Assembly (NCBI RefSeq): GCF_026210795.1
Contig: NC_089460.1
Coordinates: forward strand, 992,001 to 1,056,000
Origin: Rhizophagus irregularis
Lineage: Eukaryota; Glomeromycota; Glomeromycetes; Glomerales; Glomeraceae
Direction of reading: 5' to 3'
DNA length: 64,000 bases
Below are positions 26,719 to 38,414 of the stretch, one piece after another. Below the pieces are notes generated by a model. That model did no database searches. It worked only from the letters and a program-made list of their open reading frames with translations, and was not told the DNA's origin. Both the position numbers and the translations under genes were made by a program. How positions within the stretch are numbered: position 1 is the first letter of the stretch; the number at the start of each line of letters is the position of its first letter.

Positions 26719-28140
26719 TTAGGTATTTTTAACCCATTCATCATGTCTTTTAACTAATTCGGGAATTATCTTTGATTCAATTTCAACATCATTATTTACT
26801 TCTTCTTCAGATAATTGTATTTTAAGTTCAGAATCTTTTGTTATAAATGTTACTTCCAGTTTTCTTGTAGTCAGAAGATTACCAATAACGATTTGATGCC
26901 CATATCTTGTCAATGCTTGTCTTGATTTATCAACTAATAAAGAAGGATCTGTTTCTAACTATATAATAAAAAAAAATGGATAAATCATATAATTTTTTCA
27001 TAATAAAATAAAAAAAAAATTATTCCTAACCTTAAATGAAACAATAAATCCTTCCGGTACCCAGTTTGTGACCATTGGCTTTAAAAATTTTGGCACTTGA
27101 TCCATTGTAAGAGTTAAACCACCTTCCGCGGATTGAATTTTATGTTGAACCTATTTAATATTCAAGATTCTAGTCATAAACGATATAAATAATTTGAATT
27201 ATTAAAAAGGATATAATAATATTTGCTTACCATCTTTTGAGATGGAATAAAAAAATCACTGACAGCAGCAGCAAGGTAATACATTGCATTTTCTTTTAAA
27301 TTTCTCATGATTTGCGTAACACTACGAAGAAGAAAAAGATAATCTGCTACAGTAACGAAATTAATTAACAATAGTGTCCCATCTTGCTTTGCCTAAAAAA
27401 TGTAATAATATATCAACAACTAAAAAAAATTATATTAAAAGAGAAATTCTTAATTCTTCATTATTTACTTTTTTATATTTTTCCAATATAGATTTCATTT
27501 TTGGAATATATTGTGAATTAACTACTAATATAAAATAATTAATTTTTTGTCTCCTTTTTTTTTAAAAAAAAAAATTATTCAATTACCTTCAATTTTGCCA
27601 TCATTTCTTAATTCAATAAAATCAAGAAAACAATTTGTTGAATGAGTGTAATGTCTACTATATGGTTGTAAGCTAAATTGTCTATGCATAAAAATCACTG
27701 CATAACCTATCTCGAGAAAATATGTATTATTAAAATTTTTTGTTAAAGATAAAGCAAAAACTTCAACTAAAAAGATTATAGAAATGAATAAAAGGATATT
27801 CAGCTGAGGTAGCTCCTCTAGTTCCAGCACTAAAATTATCTAAAAATCTTACGGTATTATTTTCAAGTGGTACAGTAGTACCCCCACTCTTATTTTAAAA
27901 ATAAAATAAAATAAATAAAACACTATTTTCAATAAAATTAAATAAGTAAACTTTATTAATTACCGTAACCAAAACAATTCTTCTACCAGCTTTATCATGC
28001 TTATTTACAAATTCTTTTACTTTATTTTCATCTTCAGGTAATGTACTTGGTGGTAAATTATTTTGAAAATACGTGTCCGGATTAATTACTTCATTTGTAC
28101 CAGTATCGAGCAAACTTTTAGAAAAAATATTAGTGGTCAT
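26719..28140 (-). CDS. CAB2: Phosphopantothenate-cysteine ligase (PPCS, CAB2-like)
   Basis: This enzyme joins cysteine to 4'-phosphopantothenate in coenzyme A synthesis. Seven exons, 28140-27964, 27888-27800, 27723-27587, 27524-27469, 27392-27231, 27150-27031 and 26958-26719, give 326 residues, normal for eukaryotic PPCS. Conserved blocks are [75 protein letters not shown] and the C-terminal [19 protein letters not shown]. Intron 2 (27799-27724) begins ATATCCTTTT and ends AC. Only this split restores [12 protein letters not shown], as in other PPCS proteins, so it looks like a minor-class AT-AC intron. The other five introns are GT-AG. The gene is convergent with the unknown gene before it. 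Confidence 0.94.
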
Positions 28141-28570
28141 ATTTTTATATTAAAAAGTCTCGTAATGAAGAATTTTTATAACACAAAGTGAACCAGGTGA
28201 CAGAATAAATTACAAAGATTTAAAACTAAAACCGGGAGCAATTCAACAAACTGACAACCAAACCGCTACGAAGGCGATGTCACCATGGTGTCTTAATGAA
28301 GAATTTTTTTTACTGATAACAGATAATCTTAAAAACTACAGTTTCACGTGATGAATTATTTTTGTGGCGTAAAATCCCAAAAGATTACAAATACAATATA
28401 TTTTCGTTTACAAAAATTAAGATATTGTAATATGTTTTTTTTTGTTTACAATGAAAAAAGAAAGATTAAGAAAGGATATAGTACAATGATAAAAATAATG
28501 TTTAAACCTAAATCCTATATGTGTATAAATATCCTTATTTTATAATATATATATATATATATATATAAGG
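28141..28570. other. Intergenic spacer, PPCS promoter side
   Basis: About 430 bases between the PPCS start and the ERG6 stop, both minus. It contains an AT dinucleotide run (28541-28567). The PPCS promoter should lie at the left end. No gene supported. Confidence 0.5.
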
Positions 28571-30096
28571 TCACTGAGCTGTTGAAGGTTTTTTAAGTAA
28601 AATAAAGAACATTGGAGTAAAAATCTCCAATTCTCCTCCTTTAACTAAAGCATCAGCAGTGTTGTTAAGAAAGGATGCAACATCAGTTGAACCAGGAGCG
28701 ACGATGCGAAGACATTCGAGAAAATAAACTAACTTATGAGTTGTCCTAAAATAACTTAAATTAGAAAATCATACTATAAAATACACTCAGAACTTAGAAC
28801 AAATTTAAACCGTACCATCTTCCTATACGAGTCATCCTAAATCCACTGAAGGAAAAACTTCCTTTTAAAGTCAAATACCATGGATCATGACAATCTTCTA
28901 ACATAGCCATATCTTCGTACTCAAGCACTTCGAAGCCAACGCTTTTCGCGGCTTCAAGAGCTTGTTCATAAGAGCTCAATGATGGAATCGAGTTACCCTC
29001 CTAATTTAAGATCAAGAAAATATTTAAATATTTCATTTCAATTATGCCTAAAAGAAAAACTTTAATTGAATGAAAACCTCGATTCCATGAATGATTCGCC
29101 CATGTTCAGGATTATTTTCATCATATTTTGGTGTCGTAACCCATTCATAAGTTGCAAAGAGACCTCCAGGTTTTAAAGCACGAAATACTTGTCCATAAAC
29201 CATTTCAAGTTTAGGAGAATGTACTGTAGCTTCAACCGCGTAAGCTGAGTCGAATTTACCATCCAGCTCACGTGGCATGTTCGTGAAATCCCCCTAAATA
29301 AAATATTTGACATTTAGTTTAAGTCAAAATAAAAATATATTCAGATTTATGATTACTTTAACAAAATCGGTTCTGCTTTCTATTCCAAGGTTCCTCGAAT
29401 ACGCTTTACATCTTTCAATCTGATATGCATTATTATTAATTCCAGTTATATGAGCGCCAGATAACCTGACAATTTCACGGAGTGGGCCACCAACGCCACA
29501 ACCAACATCCTGAGCACGTGCAAACCCATCAAATTAGTGTTGGTAATAAAAAATTTGAATCTGATTGATTAAAAAAATTTTTTTTTAATCTTACTAAAGT
29601 TTTATGTTTATCATTCATTCCTAACTTTAAAGATAAATATTGTTCGTGACGTTTAATAGCTTGCTCAAAAGTATCACCTTTATAGATACGAGCAAAATGA
29701 AAAGATTCGCCCCATCCTATACATTTATTATCATTTATATATTTTTTTTAAAAAAAGGTTAATCTTTCAATTCTTGCAAATTTCCTTATACTGATAACAT
29801 AAATACTTGCCATATTCATAAAAATCTGTGACAATGTCATAGAACGCGTTTGTCATTTTTTGGGCATTTTCGCGTCTTACTTTGGTTGTTTCTTCCTTAT
29901 TAGAAAAATCTTTTTTATCCTCTTTCCACATACCAGTATAAGTATTAACGGTACGTCGGTTCAATTGTTTATCTTTCCTATGAATTTTACTAATAAAACC
30001 ATTAGTCTCATAGATAATTTCTCCATGATGCCGTTTAATATTGTCAATTTCTGACACGTGCTCTTCCAACTTGTTTGTTTCAGCAACTGGTGACAT
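28571..30096 (-). CDS. ERG6: Sterol 24-C-methyltransferase (Erg6)
   Basis: Erg6 uses S-adenosylmethionine to methylate the C-24 side chain in ergosterol-type sterol synthesis, usually at ER or lipid droplets. Six exons, 30096-29811, 29716-29595, 29509-29357, 29293-29078, 29000-28816 and 28745-28571, give 378 residues, close to yeast Erg6 (383). Seen are [22 protein letters not shown], the SAM-binding motif LDVGCGVGGPLREIVR, GINNNAYQIERCKAY, the YAVEATVHSPKL block, FRALKPGGLFATYEWV and the sterol-methyltransferase C-terminal domain (DPWYLTLKGSFSFSGFRMTR). No transmembrane segment is obvious, as in the family. Intron 1 has a GC donor (G/GCAAGT) that exactly restores [11 protein letters not shown]. 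Confidence 0.96.
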
Positions 30097-30533
30097 TTTT
30101 TATCTAATATCAAACTATACAAACTGTATATCATTAATTTGTCGCTAAATAAAAAAAATGAAAGGAATAGTAAAATGTTTTATAAAAAAGGGCGTAAAGG
30201 GTAAAGGTAAGAGACAAAACCTTTAGACAGTAAATCCATACAAAAAAAAAATAAATATCAAAATCTTGTCCTACAAAGATATGAACACAACCGATTTTGT
30301 ATTAATAATTAATAATATGAGCGAACCCTCTTTACTTAATAACAGATGAAGTTAATCAGCAACAAATCTTTTAAAAATTTTGTAATACTCAATCAAGTTC
30401 AGTATTTTTAATTTATGACGTAAATCTTGTAAATCTCGTAAATCTCGTAAATCTGATGTTCTCAATCCGTTTGAACGAATTAATTCAGATTTTAAATGAT
30501 TAATTTATAATTATTATTAAATATTTATTGATT
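30097..30533. other. Intergenic spacer, ERG6 promoter side
   Basis: About 440 bases between the ERG6 start and the ALKBH1 stop, both minus. A direct repeat of GTAAATCTC(T/G) occurs near 30419-30450. No gene seen. Confidence 0.5.
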
Positions 30534-32071
30534 TTAAAAGACTTGTCTAACATTAACATTAATGCGAGAAGAAGACATAAAATCTCCGTAAATTTTCCAT
30601 TCGGGATCATCATCATAATTGGGCTCAAGATATTTTGGGAGAGTTCCTTCAAGAATTCGTGGAACACCTTAAATTTTAATTTCAAATAAATTTGTTGCCT
30701 TTTTTTTCGAAAAAAAAGGAGATAAAATTTACAAACCATGAAAATTAGTTCTGCAAGGACCACACATAATTGATATATCACCACTGCGCAAATATAATGC
30801 GATCGGTGCAATATCCTTAGTTGGTCCCCCAATTAAGAAAATACAGGTATGTCCAAAACTAATTTATTTTAAAATAAATAATAATAATATTAAATGAAAA
30901 TAAACATATATTTCTTTTACATACCTAAAAGAAATCAGAGGAGCTTCCATATTAATTTCGCTTTTATCAACATGAGCCATTATGTTATCTTTAAGTTGAT
31001 AATAATTTACAACGCCAGCTTCAGGTTTCCATTTTTTATGATCATAATCATTAACAAAATATTGTTTATCATTATTTTCGTTTGTTTCATTAGTATAAAA
31101 TTTAATTCCATTAATTGATTTTACAACAGAGGTTGTCAATAATTCAATGTCTTTAGGAAATGGGAGTCGCTTATCTAAATGATAAGTTTTTGTTGCCCAA
31201 TGATATTGATAACCTAATGTAATCCATCTTAATTTTTTTATTAATTCTGAAGGCGATAATATTGGCACACCTGATGATGGTAATGGTTCGCCTTTTTCTT
31301 CTCTTTCTTCTTTCTCCTGATACTCTTTTTCAACTAATGATTTTTGAGGACATTCCTTCTGAGTTATTTCTTGTTTGGCATCAATTTCTTCTTCATATAA
31401 TGAATTTTGTCCAGTTACAGATGCTTTTAATGGAACAACGCATCGTGAATCATTTTTGTCTAATTCACCATTAATTATTTTTTCATGCAAATTCCATAAA
31501 CCTTCTTTTGGTAATACATAATGAGTGTCAAGATTATTTTTATTTGGATATTTCGCAAAATCTTTTAAACATCTTTTTATTATGTTTTTTTGTGCTTCGG
31601 GTGTAAAAGGATTAGGAATAAATATAAATCCTAATAATAAAACAATAAAAAATAAAAAATAAAATTACATTGTTTATCCTTTATTTTTTTTTGTAAGAAA
31701 ATAAAAATCCACTTACCTGGTAAATCCTTAACAACATAAGCAATCCTTCTTTCCCCTTTAATAATTTCTTTCTCTTCTTTTAGTTCATTATAATCGCCAA
31801 ATATATTTTCTTTTTCCTCGTCATCATCTTTACCTAATTCAACTTTTAATTCAATTTTCACAATTTTACTTTTAATTTCATCACTAGATAGATCTAAATT
31901 ATAAAAATCTATAACATTATCGAAATTTGGTGGTGGTAAACGCGATTTAAAATTTCTTTCGGCGTCTCTAAATGGAGTTTGTGTTGAATGTGTAAAAGGT
32001 TTCGACTGTGATTGTCTTTGTTCTAATTTTTGTTGTCTCTTACTTTTATACTGTGCTTTTGAAGAAATCAT
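30534..32071 (-). CDS. ALKBH1-type Fe(II)/2-oxoglutarate dioxygenase
   Basis: ALKBH1 enzymes remove methyl groups from nucleic acids; reported substrates include tRNA and N6-methyladenine DNA. Four exons, 32071-31717, 31630-30925, 30858-30737 and 30667-30534, give 438 residues. The basic N-terminus is followed by an entry region (GFIFIPNPFTPEAQK), LRWITLGYQYHW and the jelly-roll core: GVVNYYQLKDNIMAHVDKSE with the iron-binding H-x-D, ISFSFGHTCIFLIGG, LRSGDISIMCGPCR, the distal His of FHGVPRI, and the 2-oxoglutarate motif R-x-N-x-x-x-R as RINVNVR near the end. All cofactor residues are present, so it looks active. A Glu/Lys-rich insertion (about residues 190-220) separates the halves. A second in-frame ATG at 32104 would add 11 residues. 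Confidence 0.93.
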
Positions 32072-32765
32072 CGTACTTAATAAAAGTTTTTTTTTTGGGC
32101 ACATATTTATATTGTAGATCTGTCCAATGAAAAAAGATCTTTAATTAGTAGATCTTTATTTTATTTAGCAGTTACACTTAAAAAAGTTGTTACGTAAAAA
32201 AAAACTACACTTATCTATAAAGCGAATATTACAAATTATTATGTGTACATTTAACGTCTAGAAGGGATCAAGTACGAAATTTAATAAAAATGTATGCAAT
32301 TAAATCTTTTTAATAGAAAATTGGGGTTGCAACATATGATTTATACGAATGATAAATTAATCTGCTCCTTGTCATTCTATACACAAATAGCAATAAACTA
32401 AAGAATTATAAAAGAAAAGAAACTTTTGTAATCTGTAAAATTAAAAAATTACAAATAGACATTACTTTTACACTTTATTAAGATGTTTTATTTTAATTTG
32501 AAGTATTTTTTTATTTGTTAATTTTATTTTAAAATTAAATATTTACTGATATTAAAATAAAATAATTTTAATCACCCTTTTTATTGTATAAAATAAAATA
32601 TAAAGAATTGATTGACTTATACAAATATTAACTTTTTAAAATATTATATAAAATTTTTTTTAGTATAGGTTAGTATAATATTTCAGAGGTAATGTAAATT
32701 TTGAAATATTAGTTATATTACAAATGTAATATTTCATAAATGTATAAAAATTTAAAAATTATATA

Positions 32766-33390
32766 TGGTGCAAATAGTCTAAAGCCACCACTTTTTATCA
32801 TGTAACTTCAAATGAATAGAAAAAAAAATTTTTAATCAATATTTTTTTAAAAATTTTCTGTAATATTATAGTTTAAATATTATACTTTTATGTAACAGAG
32901 AGTTTTTTCAAATTGAATTACTGTAGCATAAGATATATAAGTTTTAATTTTGGTTATTTTACTATATTTTGAATAAATTTGAAGTTTAACACTAATATAA
33001 TGCAGGCCAAAATTTATAAACTGGCCTAAATTAAAAATTAATATAAAAATATTCTTGAATAACTGAATAAAAATTATTTATCTATAAATTTTATTTTTTT
33101 GAAAGAAATTAAATATATGTTTATTATTCTTAATAAATATAGAAAAGATTTAATGGGTATCACAATTTTATATATAATAAAATAACAGATTCTTTCTGAT
33201 AGTATGAATTTTATAAATCATTTTAGCCAGAATTAATATTAATTCTAGCTAAAACAATTAGTATTCTATTCTACAAATCCACATATATATATATAATTAG
33301 TAAATATTAACCAATAAAATTTTGCTCATGTGATTTTATAAAAATTTGGCAAAAAAACAAAAAAGTAGTGGTTTTAGACTGTGTACACTA
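32766..33390. mobile_element. 625-bp TA-flanked terminal-inverted-repeat element
   Basis: The left end reads TGGTGCAAATAGTCTAAAGC and the right end, reverse-complemented, TAGTGTACACAGTCTAAAAC, continuing into CCACCACTTTTT / CCACTACTTTTT. Both ends are flanked by TA, as Tc1/mariner-type elements leave. It has no coding capacity, so it is a MITE or internally deleted copy. Mismatches between ends suggest an older insertion. Family is inferred. Confidence 0.65.
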
Positions 33391-34534
33391 TATCTAAAAT
33401 TTATAGCTCATTAAATTTTATTAAAAAAATTGAATATTTGAATAATAGTAAATTTATACTAATAGGATTATAGGAGTAATTTTTATTATATTAGTAAATA
33501 TTAATATAATTTTATTTTAAGAGTGAATTTATTTACTGCACTTTGCATTACAAAGCATCCTTCCTTTTTTGTAAATTATTTATGTCAATCTTTAGTTTAT
33601 ACACCGCAACCCTTTAAAATGGCAAATGATAAACATAAAAATATATATAAATTTGTAATGCAGAGTGTGGTAAATACATTATTTCTTATTTTAAAATTCT
33701 ATTTTTAATAAGATAATTAATATTTAAAAATAAAAATTTATTATTTCTTTATTTGTAATGCAAATATATATTATATATGTTATCAAAATTTAATATAATT
33801 TGGAATTTGGAATTTAACTTCAAAATTCAGCTTACAGTTAATATTTTGCATGAATCAATTTATGATATGATATAACTCTAATTGATTCTGAAGAATAAAA
33901 ATATTTTTTGCAAAAACTTTTGATCTAACAGTCTGATTTCAATAATTTTTTTTTTATTTTAATCAGAAAAACAAGAACTATCAATTAAATAAAATTAATT
34001 ATATATAAATACTTAATTTTTAAAGTAAAAAGAATTTTAATATTTTAACCAAAGTAGCTAAAATAAAAAATCAATTCTCTAATTAAAAATTAGCTTATTT
34101 TTAAGATTTAATTAGTAGTTGTTAAAAAATCCACTTTTACAAATTAGCAAATTTGATAATTTAAATATAAAATTATAAAAATTTCACTAAAATTCTAATA
34201 AATAAATATTTGGAAAATCTTAAATATATACATATATAAGGCTTACATAATCATGATAAACATCAAGATATAGAAAAAATATGTTATAGTTATCATATTG
34301 ATTGACTTCAATGTAATAACTATAAAATTATAAAATAAAGAAATTTTAATAACTTCCTTAAGAGGTATTTTTGTAAGATAATTTTCAGCTACTTTAAATC
34401 TAAAATAATAAAAGAAATTTAAACAATTTCAAACTATGATGATAGATATTTTTACTTAAATTTACCAATATTACTACAAGTATTTTATACTTAAATAATC
34501 TTATTCATTTTATTATTTATCTCTAATACCTACA

Positions 34535-35446
34535 TCAGGAAATTTGTTTAGGCGTAATTTAGTGTAATATTTTGAAGGTGGTGTAAAATTTTGAAATATT
34601 ACACTAAAACATAATATTACAAAAGTATACGCTCTTAAATTTAAATAATTATAGTAATTTAAGAATATCTCACTATCTACTGATCCAATTAAGACGATCT
34701 ATAGTTCATTGGAATTAGCTCATCAAGACAAATCGAATGGTAGTAAAATCGCATTTCTACAGTTGATAGAACGCTCTATAGTATACAATAAAGTTTTAAA
34801 TTAATAGAAAGCCATCTATCAAACGTAAAGATGTGATTTTACTACCATTCGATTCGTCTTGATGAGCTGATTTCAATGAACTATAGATCGTCTTGATTGG
34901 ATTAGTAGATAGTGAGATATTCTTAAATTACTATAATTATTTAAATTTAAGAGCGTAAATTTTTGTAATACAGTCAACTCTTAATATAACGAAGTTGGTA
35001 TCCGGGTTGATCAGGCCTTTGTTATAGGAATATTCGTTAATATGATGGGAAAATCTGGTATAACCCGGAAAATTTTTGTATATTATGGTATATTGTCGTA
35101 TAATAATTGTATCAAAATGCAAGTTACACAAAATATCTTCGTTATATTGAAAAAAAATTCGTTATAAAAGAAAATTCATTGTTAAAAGGGGCATTTTTCA
35201 TATACGGTTTATAAAATTTACTTCGTTAAACGGTATACGGCATTTAATTAGTAAAATTCGGTATAATGAGATTTTTTTCATATGTTAAAATCTGTACCAT
35301 ACTGAAGATCCGTTATATTGTAAAATTCGTTATATCAAAATTCGTTATAAGAAGAGTTGACTGTATTACGTTTTTAGTGTAATATTTCAAAATTTTACAC
35401 CACTTTCAAAATATTACACTAAATTACGCCTAAACAAATTTCCTGA
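34535..35446. mobile_element. Foldback MITE, copy A, carrying a nested insertion
   Basis: Ends TCAGGAAATTTGTTTAGGCG and its inverted partner bound a near-complete palindrome: arms of about 210-240 bp around a loop of about 80 bp near 34760-34840. It matches the element at 39871-40380 almost base for base, except that the right arm is split by a 393-bp TA-flanked insertion at 34971-35363. No coding capacity. The target duplication is unclear; both copies are flanked only by AT-like bases. Superfamily not assigned. Confidence 0.88.
34971..35363. mobile_element. Nested 393-bp Tc1/mariner- or pogo-type MITE
   Basis: It starts CAGTCAACTCTTAATATAAC and ends with the inverted form GTTATAAGAAGAGTTGACTG, flanked by TA on both sides (34969-34970, 35364-35365). 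CAGTC termini with TA duplication fit pogo/Tc1-mariner relatives. The interior has many TTCGTTATA-like words on both strands. Removing it restores the palindromic arm of the host element, so it inserted later. Confidence 0.88.
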
Positions 35447-35474
35447 TAGTATAATACAGTTTAAGGGAAAATAT

Positions 35475-35699
35475 AGGACCCCACTTACTTATAATAAAGG
35501 TTACTGTAGAAAATTAGCCTTTTACTAATAGTTTTTACCTTACTTTTTTCTTAAATACTATTGGTTAATTAGCTAAAAAGGAAAAAAATCATAACAATGT
35601 AACATAAAATTTCCTTTTATAGTAGGATTTGCAAAGAATTTTATATATGATTTTTACCTTAAGCCTGGGATGACCTATCTTATAAATAAGTAGGGTCCT
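35475..35699 (+). mobile_element. hAT-type MITE family 1, copy 1
   Basis: A 225-bp element with ends AGGACCCCACTTACTTATAA and inverted AGGACCCTACTTATTTATAA. Flanks GAAAATAT and GATAATAT match at 7 of 8 bases, fitting an 8-bp duplication as hAT elements make. It aligns over its length with copies at 36090-36313 (inverted) and 38191-38414. No coding capacity. Confidence 0.8.
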
Positions 35700-36089
35700 G
35701 ATAATATACTATTAACTGATTATTTTACTGGCAATATTTAAATAATATTAATAAAGGCCAATGCATATCTTTCAATACTAACAATAAGTTAATTTATTTT
35801 GTAAAATACTCTAATAATCTTCTTCTTACTATAGATAATTTAAGAAAGCATAACAATTTATATGATTAAATTAAATATCTATTGTGCTTTAGAAAAAGTA
35901 AAACTATTAAGCATTTTGTTATTTATCAAAAATAAAAATTAGTTTTTCATAACTAAAATTAAACAAAAAGTTATTAACAAAATTTTTAAGTTTATCACAA
36001 AAATAAATTCAAATAAAAGAAAGAATTTTTTTTGTAATTTATTGGAAAATATAAAGGTTGTTACTTATAAACTACACTAATATTATGTG

Positions 36090-36313
36090 AGAATTCTACT
36101 TACTATTAAAATAGGTCATCTTGTGGTCTAAGGTAAGGTTTACATATAAAATTCTTTAAAGATCCTACTATAAAAGGAAATTTTATGTTACATTTTTATG
36201 ATTTTTTTTCTTTTTAGTCAATTAACCAATAGAATTTAAGCAAATTCTAAAGTAAGGTTCATATGAAAGTGAAATTTCTACCGGTAACATATCTTAGTAA
36301 TAGGCGAGATCCT
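36090..36313 (-). mobile_element. hAT-type MITE family 1, copy 2 (inverted)
   Basis: The same 224-bp element as copy 3 in reverse orientation, sharing ACATAAAATTTCCTTTTATA and the rest of the interior. Flanks ATTATGTG and ATTATATG match at 7 of 8 bases. Its left terminus has diverged (AGAATTCT for AGGACCTT). Confidence 0.8.
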
Positions 36314-37305
36314 ATTATATGACTTCAAATTTTTATAAATTATAAATTAAATAGTAAACTAAACTGATAAAATAATAAAGCAACATATATTAAATATTTT
36401 TATTAGATTATTTTATAGAATTTAATAAGAATTTCAATTAATATTATAGATTAAAGTTGGATAATTTTAATAAGTAGTAATAATAAAACATAAAATTTTG
36501 GATTAATTTTTATTTAATTTTTATGGATTTTACAAAAATTCTATGGAAATTTATAAGAATTCCATATAATATAATAAAAAAAAAATTTGCTACTTATGTA
36601 GCAATTAATATTTTAATAAAGTACTTTTAAAAATAAATTATACAATATAAATAAATAAAATTTCAAATTTTGGATTATTGCTATTTATAGGTGATAACTA
36701 CCATACTATTTTTGAATATAAAAATAATGCATTTCCAGAATTTAAGATAAGAAGCTAAATAGAACTATCCAATTATCCTGTGATTTAATATCAGACACTA
36801 TTATGAAAAAGCTTAAATCTTTCATATCAAAGAAGTAAACTGCTATTATTACTATAAGAATAATTAATTAGTTTTACAATGCCTTTAAAAAATATGTATA
36901 AATTCTAAGATGCATAAAATTAATTAAAATAAAAGATCACTTCGGTATTGGAAAAAAAGAAAAATTATTTGCTATAAAATCTTTTGCTTCTCTACAATAA
37001 CTTGATTATATTTCTAAACTTAAAAGGAAAAAAAATATAATTTGTAAAAGTATAATCTGATGCAAAAATTACATCTTTTGTTACTTATTAGATAGATTAC
37101 AATAATTATAGAAATTCAAGAACTGGTATAAGTTAAAAGATTGTAATAATTTTAAAGAAAAAAATAATGATAATAATTTGGTTGTAGTATAGTAAATCTT
37201 ATAATTATTTTTACTTTAAAAATAAAACCTTTGATTAAAAATGATTTGTTTCATATGTAATCTATTTATTTAACATAATTAATTACTCAACAATATATAT
37301 GTGAA

Positions 37306-37549
37306 TAAGGTTGCTTGCCGTAACCTAGGGGTTTAGGCAAGATGGCGTTTCGCCGAAAAGCGAAATTCTGCCGAAACTATATTAAAGTTATATTAAAAAA
37401 CTGGCGAAACTTTGGAGAAAGGCGAAACTGCCAAAACTTATTATAAATGCCGAAACTGCCGAAACTCTGCCGAAACTATAATAAATCTATAGTAAAATTT
37501 TGATGAAACTAATTGTAGGATTTTGAAGAGGTTTAGACAAGTAACCTTA
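37306..37549 (+). mobile_element. hAT-type MITE family 2, copy 1
   Basis: A 244-bp element whose ends TAAGGTTGCTTGCC and GACAAGTAACCTTA are inverted. Both sides carry a perfect 8-bp duplication TATGTGAA (37298-37305, 37550-37557), diagnostic of hAT-type insertion. The interior repeats a GCCGAAACT word many times and is less AT-rich than its surroundings. A second copy is at 39453-39697. Confidence 0.88.
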
Positions 37550-38190
37550 TATGTGAAATATTTTCTTGATATAATAAGCAATTTCAATTATAAATTAATA
37601 ATATTAGAATAATTCTATAATTCTTTATTTTTTGTAATTTGTGTTACTTTAAATATTTTAATAAATTTATAAATATGCTGTAATTTAAAAAAAAAATTAT
37701 AATATATTATTTATATTTTTAAAAAATAAAGTTCAAATTATATAAAAATTCAAATAATATATAATTTTAAAAATAATCATATATTTTTTAAAAAATTAAT
37801 TGTTTTATTAATTATTTTTTTTATTATACTTAATAGTACAGTAATATGGTTAAAAGAAGAAATTACAAGAATCTATAATTTTATAATAATTAATTATGGT
37901 ACTTTATTTACTGAAATATAATATGCAAATATATCTTATGAGTTATACAAAATTATTAAATAAATCAAAAGAAATAAAAGAAAATAAAAAAAACAAAAAT
38001 GTAAAATAGGAAAATAATTAATAATAGAAATCTTTTTATAAAATTATCTACATTTTTAAAACTAAAAGTATTTTTACAAATATTGTTAAACCACTTATAG
38101 TTTTTTAAGCATTAATTGAATTTTATTTAAAACTGTAAGTTTTTTATTATTATTACTTAAAAATTTGTTATTTTTTTAATGTACTTAGCT

Positions 38191-38414
38191 AGGACCCACC
38201 TACTACTAAGATATGTTACCGGTAGAAATTTCACTTTCATATGAAACTTTACCTTAGAATTTGCTTAAATTCTATTAGTTAATTAACTAAAAAGGAAAAA
38301 AATCATAACAATGCAACATAAAATTTCCTTTTATAGTAGGATTTTTAAAGAATTTTATATGTAAACCTTACCTTAAGCTACAGGGTGACCTATCTTAATA
38401 GTAGGCAAGGTCCT
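38191..38414 (+). mobile_element. hAT-type MITE family 1, copy 3
   Basis: A 224-bp element with ends AGGACCCACCTACTACTAAG and inverted AGGACCTTGCCTACTATTAA, flanked by a perfect 8-bp duplication ACTTAGCT (38183-38190, 38415-38422). The perfect duplication suggests it is the youngest of the three. Confidence 0.9.

Noticed and set aside
27724-27830. GT-AG alternative for PPCS intron 2
   Set aside because: No GT donor between conserved NFSAGTRG and YFLE keeps frame; the open frame running through the region encodes no PPCS sequence.
26719-32071. PPCS-ERG6-ALKBH1 as a functional cluster or operon
   Set aside because: The three genes share strand but each has its own 430-base upstream spacer and their pathways are unrelated.
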